A stretch of DNA of 64,000 bases from Amyloporia xantha (taxonomy: Eukaryota; Basidiomycota; Agaricomycetes; Polyporales; Adustoporiaceae), in assembly GCA_036971615.1 (NCBI GenBank), contig JAYKKR010000004.1, positions 186,001 to 250,000 of the forward strand, written 5' to 3'. Positions 11,656 through 22,800 of this stretch are shown piece by piece. Under the pieces are notes generated by a model. That model had not been told where the DNA came from. It saw only the letters and a list, made by a program, of their open reading frames with translations, and did not search any database. Made by a program: the position numbers and the translations under genes. Positions within the stretch are counted from its first letter, which is position 1; each line of letters opens with the position of its first letter.

Positions 11656-11929
11656 ATCCATCTCCGCCACTTCCATCATCTCTTCCCATGCTTTACATGA
11701 TCTTGCAAGCTACGGTGCACGTCAAGAAATGATTTATAGATATTGAGAGTGATTGCTCACTTCCATAATTTGTCTTGTGCGAGCCTGAGCCACCAAAACA
11801 ACATTCCACTGACTGGATTGCCATGTTGCCATCTGAAAGATGGTTGAAAATTCAACAATGTCACGTTTGAGGAAGACTAATCCATCTGATGGGAGTTATG
11901 TGCGAAATATCACAACTGAATACATGTGA
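11656..11929. other. Possible 3' remnant of the F-box gene
   Basis: Minus-strand open segments are present but no splice chain to the F-box exons could be fixed. The dispersed repeat at 11355-11655 may have removed the original gene end. Confidence 0.3.
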
Positions 11930-12517
11930 AGGACTCACTATCTCTGGATGGAAAAAGCCCAAAGGCCCATGTGTTGCCAAGATCAAGGCCCTGTGGAAGC
12001 TGTACGAGAGGATCACTTGATGTTGTCCTAGTGTATGTGAACAAGAAACATGGAGGGAGTCAGGATGCAGATATTTACATACACATCAATGTTACATTCA
12101 GAGCAAAGGCGAGCTCTGAACTCCCACAAAATATTGCCGGGTGCTGCAAAACAATTGGTACACAAACAATCAAAGGTGAGGCTGGCATATGCCGGCTCAT
12201 CCAGGAATGGAGGAGAGCTGGGAAGTCCATCGATGTTCCAAAGGCACTGCTTCCAGATAAACTGTGTCTTCTTGTTCATAAGTGTCCACCGGAATGCCTT
12301 GCTGGTGCGAGCAAGGGTGAGAAGATCACAGGGAGCAGAAGGGCAAATATCTAGTGCGGATGAGTACACTAAATTTGTACAATATCGAAGCGCAAGCTGA
12401 TGATACCTCATAGAGAATGCTGAGGGCTAGATCTTGTACAAAGACCAACTGGCTGGGCTGAGCAATTGGACATTTATTCCTGAGTTTCCAAGGTTTCTTT
12501 TGTGGGCTTGCAGACAT
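11930..12517 (-). CDS. F-box protein, probably truncated
   Basis: The minus-strand start at 12517 gives MSASPQKKPWKL, then LALSILYE, a short intron, then CDLLTLARTSKAFRWTLM. This is the F-box pattern of mushroom fungi (an LP..IL.EI helix, then L..L.RTSK..R..LM). It is followed by FIWKQCLWNIDGLPSSPP, a stretch typical of the family, and a cysteine pair arrangement CLCTNC...LCSEC. F-box proteins bind Skp1 through this motif and recruit targets to SCF ubiquitin ligases. The variable C-terminal part cannot be followed past about 11930 and a repeat begins close by. The family is highly expanded in Agaricomycetes. The exon joint at about 12384-12420 is my inference. Confidence 0.5.
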
Positions 12518-13170
12518 GGTAAGGTAAAACTGTCAGCATAGCAGATGGGGGATGATTCACGACAGTGGAAGGATTGTTGGAGGGTGCAACTGCAAATGTT
12601 GGTCTTTATACTCGCCAGCTGGGACAAAGATCACTGTGGAATCAGAGTCTCATTAGGACACAGGGATCCGGGAGGGTGGCAATGAGGCGAAGAGATCTAA
12701 TTGACAAACATAATATTCATAGCTGCTCGTCTTTGACATGAATGCCATTTGGATTGAACACAATGATTGACCTGTCAAATTCACATGACCTCAATCAATT
12801 TCAATTTGATGAGCACGTCAGGAACCGTGATTGGCTCACTTACTCTGAATCCCTCCCCGATCTGTCAAATGCAGTAGCTGCATTGTCCTCATCCTTGTCT
12901 CCGACATCTGATAGCCTTGACTGCAAATGGAGCCTTTCAGAGTTACTAGGTATGTCATAAGTTGACAACAAGTGTTTTCTTCCTTTCTATATACGGACGA
13001 TTTTCTTCTTTCACTCATCGTTATTCTCCCCTCTTATTTAAACAGCCATTGTATGATACATAAACACTGCAAGCTTATTATTACGGACTTAGACACATCG
13101 ACCATTACAGATCACATGTCCCTTTCCCACAGACTCCTTCCTGCCTTCCCTTTATGGATGTTTACTTAAG
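12518..13170. other. No supported gene
   Basis: Several short open frames exist (for example 12742-12960 on the plus strand) but none has a recognised motif or a supporting exon chain. Confidence 0.35.
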
Positions 13171-15140
13171 CATGGTGCCGGCCGACCTCGGGCCCCACCC
13201 GGGCTCTGCTCACGACATCACTTATGACTCATAGCCTGCTTACTCAGGCTGCGCACAGACCATCTGCGCACGGACCATGTAGATAGCCTGCCCTGAACTC
13301 TTGCAGTATATAAGGTAGCATGCCTCTGCCTGGGGACTTCAGTTTTGACCTCTTGTCCCTAGGTAAGCCAAACCCCGCTTGTACTTACTTACTTCTACTT
13401 ACAGTCTATTTTACTTGTCCCTAGCCTCTGATTTGAGCCTTGCTCATCTGTTATGGATCTGGTGACTTTTGCAGCGAGACCCTTAGGATAGGTCTAAGGT
13501 CTGCTGAAACCGAGCTAGAAAGGTTATGCAAAATGAAGCACTGGACTTCAAAATAAGGCTAATACCCTGTTAATGGTATAAAAAGGGCTTTAGTCCGAGC
13601 CTAATAAGACTGAAGTAAGACTGCCTTATTGAGGAAATGAAGTGCCAGACTTCAAGAAGGAGCTAAAACCACTATAATGGTATCAAAGGACTTAAGTACA
13701 AGCCTTGTAAGACCAACGTAAGACCGCTTTGCGAAGGAAATGAAGCAATAGACTTCAAAGGAAAGCTAATACCACTATAGAGGTATCAAAGGGTATTGAT
13801 TACAAGTCTAGTAAGACCATAGTAAGACCGCTTTTTAGCCTTTCTAATGATGAATACAAATGGAGTCAAGTCCAGACTTGAATAGAATGAAGAAAGGTTT
13901 CAGAGTTAACTGAAGACCGAAGGGTGAAGGCGTGGTAGTGGGATTGTACCAGATCACACAACGAGTTACAAGTCAATACCTTTGAGCCAGGCTTACTTAC
14001 TTGTACTGAACTCAAATGCAATAGGTCTTCAATTCCGAGACACAGTGAAGTTCTGTATACCGGCTACAGAGACTTGAATAGAAGAGATTGAATAGACTTG
14101 GAGTATTATCAGATAGGTCTTAAGATATGAATAGAAGGTTTCAAAGTAGGACTTCAAACGATACAATGATACTCAAATCCTTCTCAAGTATTGTTGCCAG
14201 ACTAAGATCTTTAGGTAGCGCGAAGCAATACCGAAGACCGCTACTTAGCACGAAGCTATAAGTAGTTTGTCGAGTCTGGGATAGGTCTGATACCAGCGCG
14301 TAGCTATGGCAAGTCCTACAAAACCGAGAAGGAGACAAGGTCTCAAGGTAGCGCTGAGGCTTACAAATGGATTGGGTGGAAAGATGATGATTTGTAGTGT
14401 ACATGAGAGCGGTCTTATATACATTTCCTGAGACAAGATTAAATAAGCAGAATAGAACCTACTCAAATGTTCCTTCTAAGTACCAGAGGCTTCTAACCTA
14501 TTCCTTTACCTCGCTTTAACCATGCTTTAACCATGCACATCAAGTCCGAAGCTTTTTCCTATTGTCCTAGTCACTGCCCTTCAAGTGGCACAGTATAGCC
14601 TTTGTATAGCCTCAAACGAGAACAATAAGCGAGGCTATGACTGGGGCTATACAGTGCAACAAGACTGAGGCTATGTAGCCTACATGAGGCCTTGGTGAGC
14701 CTCGGAGTGGCCTCAGTCTTAGTGCCACTCCTAGTGCAACTGTGAGGGAGGCACTGCGGTTGGTGATGCTGTGAGCGGGTTTGGACATGGTTTCAAGTCA
14801 GAGACTTGGATAGGACCTTGAGAGCGAAGCTCAGTGATCCTATAGGTGTATTAAGACCGACCTAATTGAGGTAGCTTTGGTCTTAATACTTACCTAGACC
14901 GCAGTAAGCATAGTAAGCATTATAAAAGAAATAGGGCAAAAGCGATACTTCTAAAGTGAAAATAAGAGTAAATGGATAAGTAGCAAGGATAAATAGCATA
15001 GAAATGAGTCTATACTTCGGTCTTGAGGATCAATAGAGAAGTCCAAAATTAGAAATAGAAGATAATACCTCTTGGGACTAAAAAGTCCCATTTCCCTAAC
15101 ATCATCATTGCTGCAGTAAGACCCTAGTCGAACACCCTCA
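13171..15140. repeat. Non-coding, repeat-derived region with a possible LTR at its left end
   Basis: 13172-13440 has LTR/promoter-like features: a GC-rich start, TATATAAGG at about 13307, and a downstream TTGTCCCTAGGTAAGCC sequence. The interior has almost no open frames and carries repeated phrases such as AATGAAGCA..GACTTCAA and AGACC.C..TAAGACCG. Near the right end is the small hairpin TGGGACTAAAAAGTCCCA (about 15073-15090). No matching right LTR was found, so it may be a remnant of a non-autonomous retroelement. Confidence 0.4.
13532..13840. repeat. Degenerate tandem repeat, three units of about 104 bp
   Basis: Units start at 13532, 13635 and 13739 with AATGAAG..C..GACTTCAA and end with AAGACCGC or a similar sequence. 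Identity between units is moderate. Confidence 0.7.
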
Positions 15141-15648
15141 GCCGTGTTAGGTTTGTTTGTCCCCTGTCGCTTGACTCATAGTCACGACAAGGTACCCAAC
15201 TTCTGTTTCATATTCTGATTGAGGCTCAGGCAATTTACTCCATTGATCCCCGCCATCACTTGAATCAAATTCCAAATTCAACATTTGAACTCGTCTTTCA
15301 CTCATTTCACTGCCTTTCACTCATTTTCATCCACCACATTTTGCCATGCTCTTTGAGTGGCTATCTGTTTTGCACACACTTGGGCTTAGATTGTGCCACC
15401 GACTTTCGTTCCAGATGTCTTCGCCGACTCCACCCCATCTCGACATATATATGGACCCCCTAATCACTCTCCTGAACCATCACTACCTCCCAAGATCCTC
15501 TCAGAAAGATACCTTGCCCTGCTGATTGCAATGCCTGAAGAGCCGGAGCTGGCGGTTCCAGTTGACCCTCCACATCAGGAAAAACACTTTTGCTCTAGGT
15601 TCACCTGGGTCACTCTGGCAAACCTGAGAATTATTATGATTCCTGAGG
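15141..15648. other. No supported gene
   Basis: Plus-strand open frames run from 15260 to the repeat at 15649 but show no family resemblance. The region may be a remnant of a gene interrupted by the repeat. Confidence 0.3.
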
Positions 15649-15748
15649 TACGAAGGAAGTGTTTCTCTGGTGAGCAAAAGTCGCGACACCAACTTTTGCG
15701 CCCTAAGCGTGGGAACACAATTCAATACAAAATTTGTATTGTAAGTGC
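15649..15748 (-). repeat. Dispersed repeat copy B, left fragment
   Basis: Reverse complement of about 11550-11652. The remainder of this copy continues at 21068, directly after the copia element, so the copia insertion split it. Confidence 0.85.
15744..15748. other. Target-site duplication, left (AGTGC)
   Basis: AGTGC immediately precedes the left LTR and recurs at 21068-21072 immediately after the right LTR, as expected for a 5-bp integrase-made duplication. Confidence 0.95.
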
Positions 15749-16104
15749 TGTCAAACGAGTAATTCTTCACCTCTCTTCTTGAAAACTATTTCTATGGACT
15801 CCTTACATCTATAGCTATCTTTCTGTCTATTCACTTTATTCCTATCTCCTTCTGCACCTATGATAGAATCCGTTCTTTACCTACACCCCTAGAGTAGTTG
15901 CCACTTCTGTGTTGATTGTTGTTTGTTCCCAAAGCGCACCACCTCAGAGTCCGTTGCATCCTGGCTTCCCCAGTTGCTCAACTCGGACTCTAGGTGAGTG
16001 GTTAGGTATATTAGCTCAATATACAGTTGCTCAACTCGGACTCTAGCTGTCTGTATACTTGAGCATCGATTGATCGAGCCCGCCTTTCGTCTGTGGCTCT
16101 GACA
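15749..16104 (+). repeat. Left LTR of the copia element
   Basis: 356 bp with TG...CA ends. It contains an internal direct repeat, CAGTTGCTCAACTCGGACT, seen twice. I find no difference from the right LTR. Confidence 0.95.
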
Positions 16105-16121
16105 GGTTATGAGCCCCGCGC
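16105..16121 (+). promoter_or_regulatory. Primer-binding site resembling an internal initiator-tRNA-Met segment
   Basis: GGTTATGAGCCCCGCGC follows the LTR directly. It is complementary, with one mismatch, to the anticodon arm region of eukaryotic initiator tRNA-Met as I remember it (CAU anticodon), not to a tRNA 3' end. This is the arrangement known for Drosophila copia and some fungal elements, which prime from a cleaved half-tRNA. Confidence 0.65.
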
Positions 16122-16287
16122 TCTGACCGCTTCGTCGTCAATCTTCTCTGCTTGCTACAGCTTCTGGATCGAGCTCTACTTCAATATCTGACTACTACAC
16201 TGTCTCTACAATCCCTACACTCCTTCTACAACACTCTGATCTTTCCTGATCTTCTCTGATCTCTGCTGATCGTCGTCTCTGCCTGCC

Positions 16288-19200
16288 ATGTCATCCATCG
16301 ACTCTCATCCACGCTTCAAGCCGCTTTCAAACGGCAATTACCCGCAGTGGAGGGGGAGATGCGAGCATATCTGATGAAGATGGGCTACTGGAGGCTTGTG
16401 AGTGGTGTGGAGAGTCGTCCGCCTGTGGAGGAGGACATAGAGCGCAGGGAATGGGACAAGATAGAGTCCAAGGCTGCTGGTGAGATCTTCCTGAATGTCT
16501 CACCGGACCAGCGCATCCATTTCAGTGGGTTTGAGGAGGATCCTGTGCGTATGTGGAGCGCATTGGAGGCTGCCCACGTCGTTCGTCGTCCGGGTGCACG
16601 CTTCAACGCGTACGAATCCCTCTTGACGATCTCCAAGGACGAGGGGAGTCTTTGCAGTCTCTCACGAACCGCATCGAGGAGGCTATGCTCACTTGCCAGA
16701 ACCTCCGTCCTCCCTCCTTCTCTCTCGCTGACTTGGACAATGAGCTCCAAGCCATGGCGATGATTCGTGCGCTTCCACGCGAGCAGTATGCGAGCTTTAC
16801 CTCTGCTCTCATCATGATGCTCCCAGAGAAGCTCGACAAGTCCAAGGTCATCGAAGCATTCCAAACGGAGGAGCTCAACCGCATGGCACGTCCCTCTCTT
16901 ACCCTTCCTTCCTCTTCATCGTCCTCCGTCGCTCTTGCCGCTACTCCGTCCCCTTCGACTTCGATCTCTTCAGCCAGCGCGAACGCTGCCTCTGCAGATG
17001 CTACCTGCGACTTCTGCGGTCGCAAGGGTCACACCCAGAGTGTTTGCTTCAAGTTTGCGAAGGCCAAGGAGAAGGCTCGTCAACCGCGCAAGCGTCCGGA
17101 CCAGGCGAACACTACAGAGTCAGCTGGCAATGCAAGTCTTCGTTCTGTCGATCCCTCCGATCCTCTTTCCCCTATTCAGACCGACGCTAACATGGATTGG
17201 AACGCAGACTCAGGTGCTACAGCTCACATGACTCCTCATCGACACTGGCTTCGTGACTACTCCCCGCATCGTGTCGCTATACGCCTCGCAGACAATCAGG
17301 TTGTCTATTCTGCTGGGGTTGGAACTGTGGTCTTTTCACCGATTGTGGGAGGTAGGGTGGTCAAGAACGTCGAGTTTACCCGTGTTCTACATGTCCCTGC
17401 CCTTCGTAACAATCTTCTGTCTGTCCTTTTCCTAACACGACGTTGCCAATTCACTGTGCGCATTGGACGTGAAAGGATGGACTTCTCAAAGGGAGGTCGA
17501 ATGCTCTTCTGCGCCCGCATCAACGACTCAAACACTGCGCTTTTAGCCGGTCATACTGTCGCTCTTACAGAGTATGCAAAGCTGAGCTCCACTCTTCCTC
17601 TCGATCTTTCGCTCTGGCATCGTCGTCTCGCGCACTGTCATATTGACGGAGTGAAGCGTTTGCTGTCTCAGGATCTTGTCACTGGTCTGACACTCGACTC
17701 TAAGGCTCCCTCAGACCCTGTCTGCGAGCCCTGTCTTGCTGGGAAGATGCATGCTAATCCTTTCCCTCCGTCATCTCATCGTGCCAGCAAACCGCTCGAA
17801 CTCATTCACTCTGACGTTCATGGTCCCCTGCCTGTCCAAACCCACTCTGGCTATCGCTACTGGGTTAGATTCATTGACGACTTCTCCCGCTTCCGCACTG
17901 TCTACTTAATGAAGACAAAGGATCAGGTCTTCGAAATGTTCAGACATTACAAGGCGTGGGCGGAGAATCAGACGGACTGCAGGATCAAAGCGTTGCGAGA
18001 CGACAAGGGAGGTGAATACATGTCCACTGCCTTCCTTTCCTTCACCACAGAGCATGGCATCGAGCGACAACACTCCACACGCAATCGACCGCAGCAGAAC
18101 GGTGTTGCGGAGCGCACCAATCGAATTCTAGGCGATGGTATCAGTTCTATGCTTTCTGAGTCTGGTCTTCCTCCCTCTTTCTGGGGAGAGGCTTTGTCTA
18201 CTCTCGTGCATGTTCTGAACCGCTGTGCCTCCTCCGTGCTACCAGACGCTATGCCCTTCGAGATGTGGTACAAGCGCAAGCCGGACGTTAGCCATCTCCG
18301 TGTTTGGGGATGCACTGCCTATGTCCACGTCCAGAAGGACAAGCGGACGAGTCTTGGCGCCCATATGGAGAAGTGCGTCTTCATTGGTTATCCTGATGGT
18401 GTTAAAGGTTGGAGATTCTACAATCCTACGACGAAGCGGATCATTCTTTCAGAGCGCGCTGATTTCGATGAGCGCTACTTTCCTGGTCTGAAGCAATCGA
18501 CAGCTCCTCTTGCTTCTCCTCCTACTTCTAACTCTGCTCCTCCACCGCCACCACCACCTCCTGACGCTGCTCCGCCGCCTCCACCACCCTCTCCTCCTCC
18601 TGCACCTGCTCCTCTGCCGGTCGCTGATCCTGTGCCTGTGCCCGCTGTCGCGCCTGCGCCACCTCTTGAGGGGAGTTACCAGATCCTCCTGCTCCTCCAG
18701 AGCTGGATCCTATCCAAGATGTGCCTGCAGACGCTCCTCTAGCTCCTCCAGTCCCAGAACTTCCTGTCGATGATCGTCCCATTGCTCTTCGACGTGAGCG
18801 TCGAGCGAAGCGTCCAGTGCAAGATTGGTCTGTTCCATGGCATCCATATTCCCGTCCTGCTACTCGTTCACGTGCTCCTGCTCCTGTTCCCCCACCTCCA
18901 CCTCCGCCGTCGCCTCCGCCTCCACCGCCTCCTGCCATTCCACCGTCGCCTCCTCCTCCAGTCGATGCTGAATGGAGAGAACCTCCTCCCGCTGTTCCAG
19001 ACAGTGATGATGATGATCTCCCAGCACTCGCAGAGGATTTTGAGGACGACGACAGCGATGACGAGGATGCCGAAGAGGCTGCCCACTATGCAGAGTCTGA
19101 GCCTGCGACTTATGCGGAAGCCATGAGACGCCCAGATGCAGACAAGTGGCGCGCTGCTATTCAGGAGGAATACGATGCACAGATTGAGAATGGCACTTGG

Positions 19201-20745
19201 GAAGTCGTTGATCTACCTCCTGACCGCAAGGCTATTGGCTGTAAGTGGGTCTTTAAGATCAAGCGCAATGCGGACGGCTCCATCGAACGCTACAAGGCTA
19301 GACTTGTTGCCCAAGGCTTTTCTCAGCGCCCTGGCTATGATTTTGTCGAAACCTTCGCTCCCACCATTCGCATGGCCAGCATTCGAGCCATTCTTGCCAC
19401 TGCTGCCATCGAGGACCTCCACATACGCTCCATCGACATCTCCCATGCTTTCCTGAATGGTGAGATGGATGCGGATGTCTACATGCGTCAACCGGAGGGC
19501 TTTCAGAATGGTAACAAGCGAGTTGCTTTACATCTGCGCAAGCCTATCTACGGGCTAAAGCAAGCTGGTCGACGCTGGAACAAGAAGCTGCATGCTACGC
19601 TGGTCAAGATGGGTTTCAAGCGCATTTCCTCAGACGCTGGAGTGTACGTATACGAGCGTGATAACATTCGCATCATTGTCCCTATCTATGTCGATGATAT
19701 CACTGCTGTTTCCTCCTCCCAGTCTGCGCTTGACAACTTCGTCGAAGAGCTAGCTAGCCACTTCAAGCTTCGTGATTTGGGCGCAACATCATATCTTCTG
19801 GGCATCGAGATCACTCGGGATCGTCCAACTCGCACTCTTGCTCTGTCTCAGCGACAATACATCATCGACGTCCTCGAGCGCTTCAACCACAGCGAGTGCA
19901 GTACGGTTTCCACTCCTATGACTCCTGGTTTGATCCTATCCTCTTCCATGTCCCCCAAAACGCCTGAAGAAGTCGCTAGCATGCGCAACATCCCTTACCT
20001 GCAGGCTGTAGGTGCTCTGCAGTATCTTTCCTCTGCTACTCGTCCAGACATCTCCTATGCTGTTGGCTGTCTTGCGCGCTTCAACCACAATCCTGGTGAG
20101 CAGCATTGGAAAGCGGTCAAGCATCTCTTCCGTTATTTGCAGGGGACAAAGGACCTCAAACTCACCTACCGCCCTGACCCTTCGACTACAGAGCCCTTTG
20201 TGACGTTCACAGATGCATCGCATGGCGATAATCTGGAAAATGGACGTTCCACAAGTGGCTACCTGGTTCGCATGGGTACAGGCGCTGTCAACTGGAGTAG
20301 CAAGCTGCAATCCATTGTCACTCTTTCCACCACGGAGTCAGAATATGTTGCTGCGGTCGAGGCTGGAAGGGACATCAAGTGGATGCGCAATCTTCTCTCT
20401 GAGATTGGCTATGGGTACGATCCTCCCTCTACCCTCTGTATCGACAATCAGTCCGCACTCACTGTGTCGAAGAATCCGGAGCATCACGGTCGACTCAAAC
20501 ACCTCGACCTCCGCTTCTACTGGCTACGCGATGAGGTTGAGGCTGGGTACATCAAACCTATCTATGTCTCCACTCATGAGATGCCTGCAGATTTGCTCAC
20601 CAAGGCTCTGGCAAAGCCTCAGGTCGAGCACTTGCGGCGCATGATGGAGTTTGGAGTAAGGTTGGATTCAGGGGGAGCTTGGACAATGAGAGGTGTCTCA
20701 TTAAGGGGGAGTGTCAAACGAGTAATTCTTCACCTCTCTTCTTGA
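16288..20745 (+). CDS. Copia gag-pol polyprotein, frame broken three times
   Basis: It starts MSSIDSHPRFKPL (ATG 16288). Domains in order are Gag; a CCHC zinc knuckle CDFCGRKGHTQSVC (about 17006); aspartic protease with DSGATAHM (about 17206); the pre-integrase HHCC region LWHRRLAHCHIDG...CEPCLAGK; integrase with catalytic DVHG, RDDKGGEY and NGVAERTNR; a proline-rich linker; reverse transcriptase with YVDD (19687-19698); and RNase H with TDASHG, STTESEY and CIDNQSAL. All catalytic residues are present. The frame changes at 16352-16356, 16643-16646 and 18670-18673, each time in a G run one base short. With LTRs that look identical this is more easily explained by homopolymer error than by decay. 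The final codons read into the right LTR. Confidence 0.93.
20703..20711 (+). promoter_or_regulatory. Polypurine tract
   Basis: AAGGGGGAG abuts the right LTR and would prime plus-strand DNA synthesis. Confidence 0.85.
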
Positions 20746-21067
20746 AAACTATTTCTATGGACTCCTTACATCTATAGCTATCTTTCTGTCTATTCACTTT
20801 ATTCCTATCTCCTTCTGCACCTATGATAGAATCCGTTCTTTACCTACACCCCTAGAGTAGTTGCCACTTCTGTGTTGATTGTTGTTTGTTCCCAAAGCGC
20901 ACCACCTCAGAGTCCGTTGCATCCTGGCTTCCCCAGTTGCTCAACTCGGACTCTAGGTGAGTGGTTAGGTATATTAGCTCAATATACAGTTGCTCAACTC
21001 GGACTCTAGCTGTCTGTATACTTGAGCATCGATTGATCGAGCCCGCCTTTCGTCTGTGGCTCTGACA
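20712..21067 (+). repeat. Right LTR of the copia element
   Basis: 356 bp, the same length and, by eye, the same sequence as the left LTR. It is followed by the AGTGC duplication. Confidence 0.95.
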
Positions 21068-21242
21068 AGTGCCCCAGATCCTGGGGTTAGGGTCAGGCTT
21101 TGGTTACCGCTGTTGTAAGGTCCCTTGTAGTCTCAATACAAAAGTTTGTTACCCATTACAAAGTTCAATACAAACCTGCCAGCACGACGCGACTTGTACA
21201 AACAACCCCCAACACTGATGAGATAAGATCCAGCCCATATCT
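21068..21242 (-). repeat. Dispersed repeat copy B, right fragment
   Basis: Reverse complement of about 11360-11540, continuing the fragment at 15649-15748. Small differences from copy A include AACCTGCCAG versus AAACTGCCAG. Confidence 0.85.
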
Positions 21243-21389
21243 TATCTATGTCCTTGTATGGTATGTCACATGATTAGATCATGTGCCTAATCACGTGTGC
21301 TTATCCTTAGACATGTGACAGATCAGCGGCCTACTGGCCTTTGAAGTGTGTATACTGTTGGATTGACCACATTCCAATATTTCCATATA

Positions 21390-22800
21390 AGGGAATGCTT
21401 ACATCAGGGGGTAGCCATGGCTGTCGAAAGGCTGTCTCCTATTTTTTGAGATTTGTTACTATTTATCTATAGCATATAGACCCCATATACACTTGCCCAA
21501 ATGCGGAAATATGGCTGTATGTGAGATGTGGAAAATGTCAGATAGGGATTCCAAATGAAGGAGAAAGACATTCCCTTATTTTAGGTGATTTTCACACATT
21601 GTTTGAGCCCAGAATGCGCCCAGAATGAGCCTCCAAAGAGCAGAAAAAGCGGTCACATGACCCCAAAGTGCGAAAATTCTAAGTGCGCATAGGGCGATCC
21701 GTTCCAGTGGATCGCCCTATGCGCCGTAGATGCCCACGGAAATTGCCGGAAATGGAAAAAAGCGCACTTTACTGTGGCTTCAATTCTTAATTAAAATGGC
21801 TGAAAATTGGTACACACCTTGGACTATTGTGTATCCATCTCCCATTCGATTTACTAAAGATTTGAGGCCATAACAAATCTGCTATTCAACAATCATTGCC
21901 TTTTCGAGCTTTAGGCGCCCTTTAAGCGCCCAAGAGCGCGCTCCAATACAGGCCTTTTATCGATTCTTTATAAATTTCATGGTAAGCCTGCTATATAGAT
22001 ACCATTAGAGCCTGTTTGTAATGAGCTTAGAGGTACACAGAAGAGGGCTGCACTCACTTTTGCTGTGTAAAGCTCACCTGCACTTGAGATGGTTGTCGTC
22101 AGAGGAAAGAGCAGATCTGTCAGATAGTGAGTCATGAGAAAATGCTTACATCAGCAGGTAGCCACAGTGACATCCATATTTGTCTTGATTTTCCTGGATT
22201 TATTGCTATTTTTGCTTGGCCAGTAGAGCCAATACAAACATGCCCAAATGCGGAAATATGGCTGTATGTGAGATATGAAAAATGCGAGATAGGGATTCCA
22301 AATGAAGGAGAAAGACATTCCCTTATTTTAGGTGACTTTTGCACCTTTTATGAGCCCAGAATGAGCCCAGCATGAGCCTCCAAAGAGCAGAAAAAGCGGT
22401 CACATGACCCCAAAGTGCGAAAATTCTAAGTGCGCATAGGGCGATCCGTTCCAGTGGATCGCCCTACACGCTGCAGACGCCACGGAATTGCCGGAAATGG
22501 AAAAAAGCGCACTTTACTGTGGCTTCAATTCTTAATTAAAATGGCTGAAAATTGGTCCAGACCTTGGACTATGGTGTATCCATCTCCCATTCAAAGTTCT
22601 AAGGCTTTGAGGCCATAATGAATATGCTATTCAATGATCATTGCCTTTCAGTGTCAGCCACTTTTTAGGCGCCCAAAAATGTGCTTCAAGCACAAGCCTG
22701 TAACCACGGCTTTAGCTGTTCTTTATAGATTCATTGTAAGCCTGCTATATGGATATCATTAGAGCATGTTTGTAAGGACCTTAGAGAGCTTTATGCTGTA
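21390..22800. repeat. Two tandem copies of a 747-bp unit with palindromic core (copies 2 and 3 of the dispersed family)
   Basis: Unit 1 begins at about 21390 and unit 2 at about 22137. Landmarks such as TGCCCAAATGCGG (21494, 22241) and AGGGCGATCC (21691, 22438) are exactly 747 bp apart. Each unit has the palindrome GGGCGATCC-GTTCCAGT-GGATCGCCC and a TTTAGGCGCCC-type block. Identity is high but with many single-base differences. There is no coding sequence. Confidence 0.9.

Larger units (their letters stand above)
15749..21067 (+). mobile_element. Full-length Ty1/copia LTR retrotransposon
   Basis: 5319 bp, bounded by two 356-bp LTRs beginning TGTCAAACG and ending TCTGACA, and by the 5-bp duplication AGTGC. 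Integrase precedes reverse transcriptase, which defines the copia type. A primer-binding site and a polypurine tract are in place. The LTRs appear identical by eye, so insertion is recent. The element sits inside an older dispersed repeat. Confidence 0.97.

Noticed and set aside
13171..15140. Complete LTR retrotransposon
   Set aside because: Only a left LTR-like segment is visible; no matching right LTR, primer site or coding domain was found.
18528..18938. Minus-strand glycine-rich open frame
   Set aside because: Antisense shadow of the proline-rich linker of the copia polyprotein.
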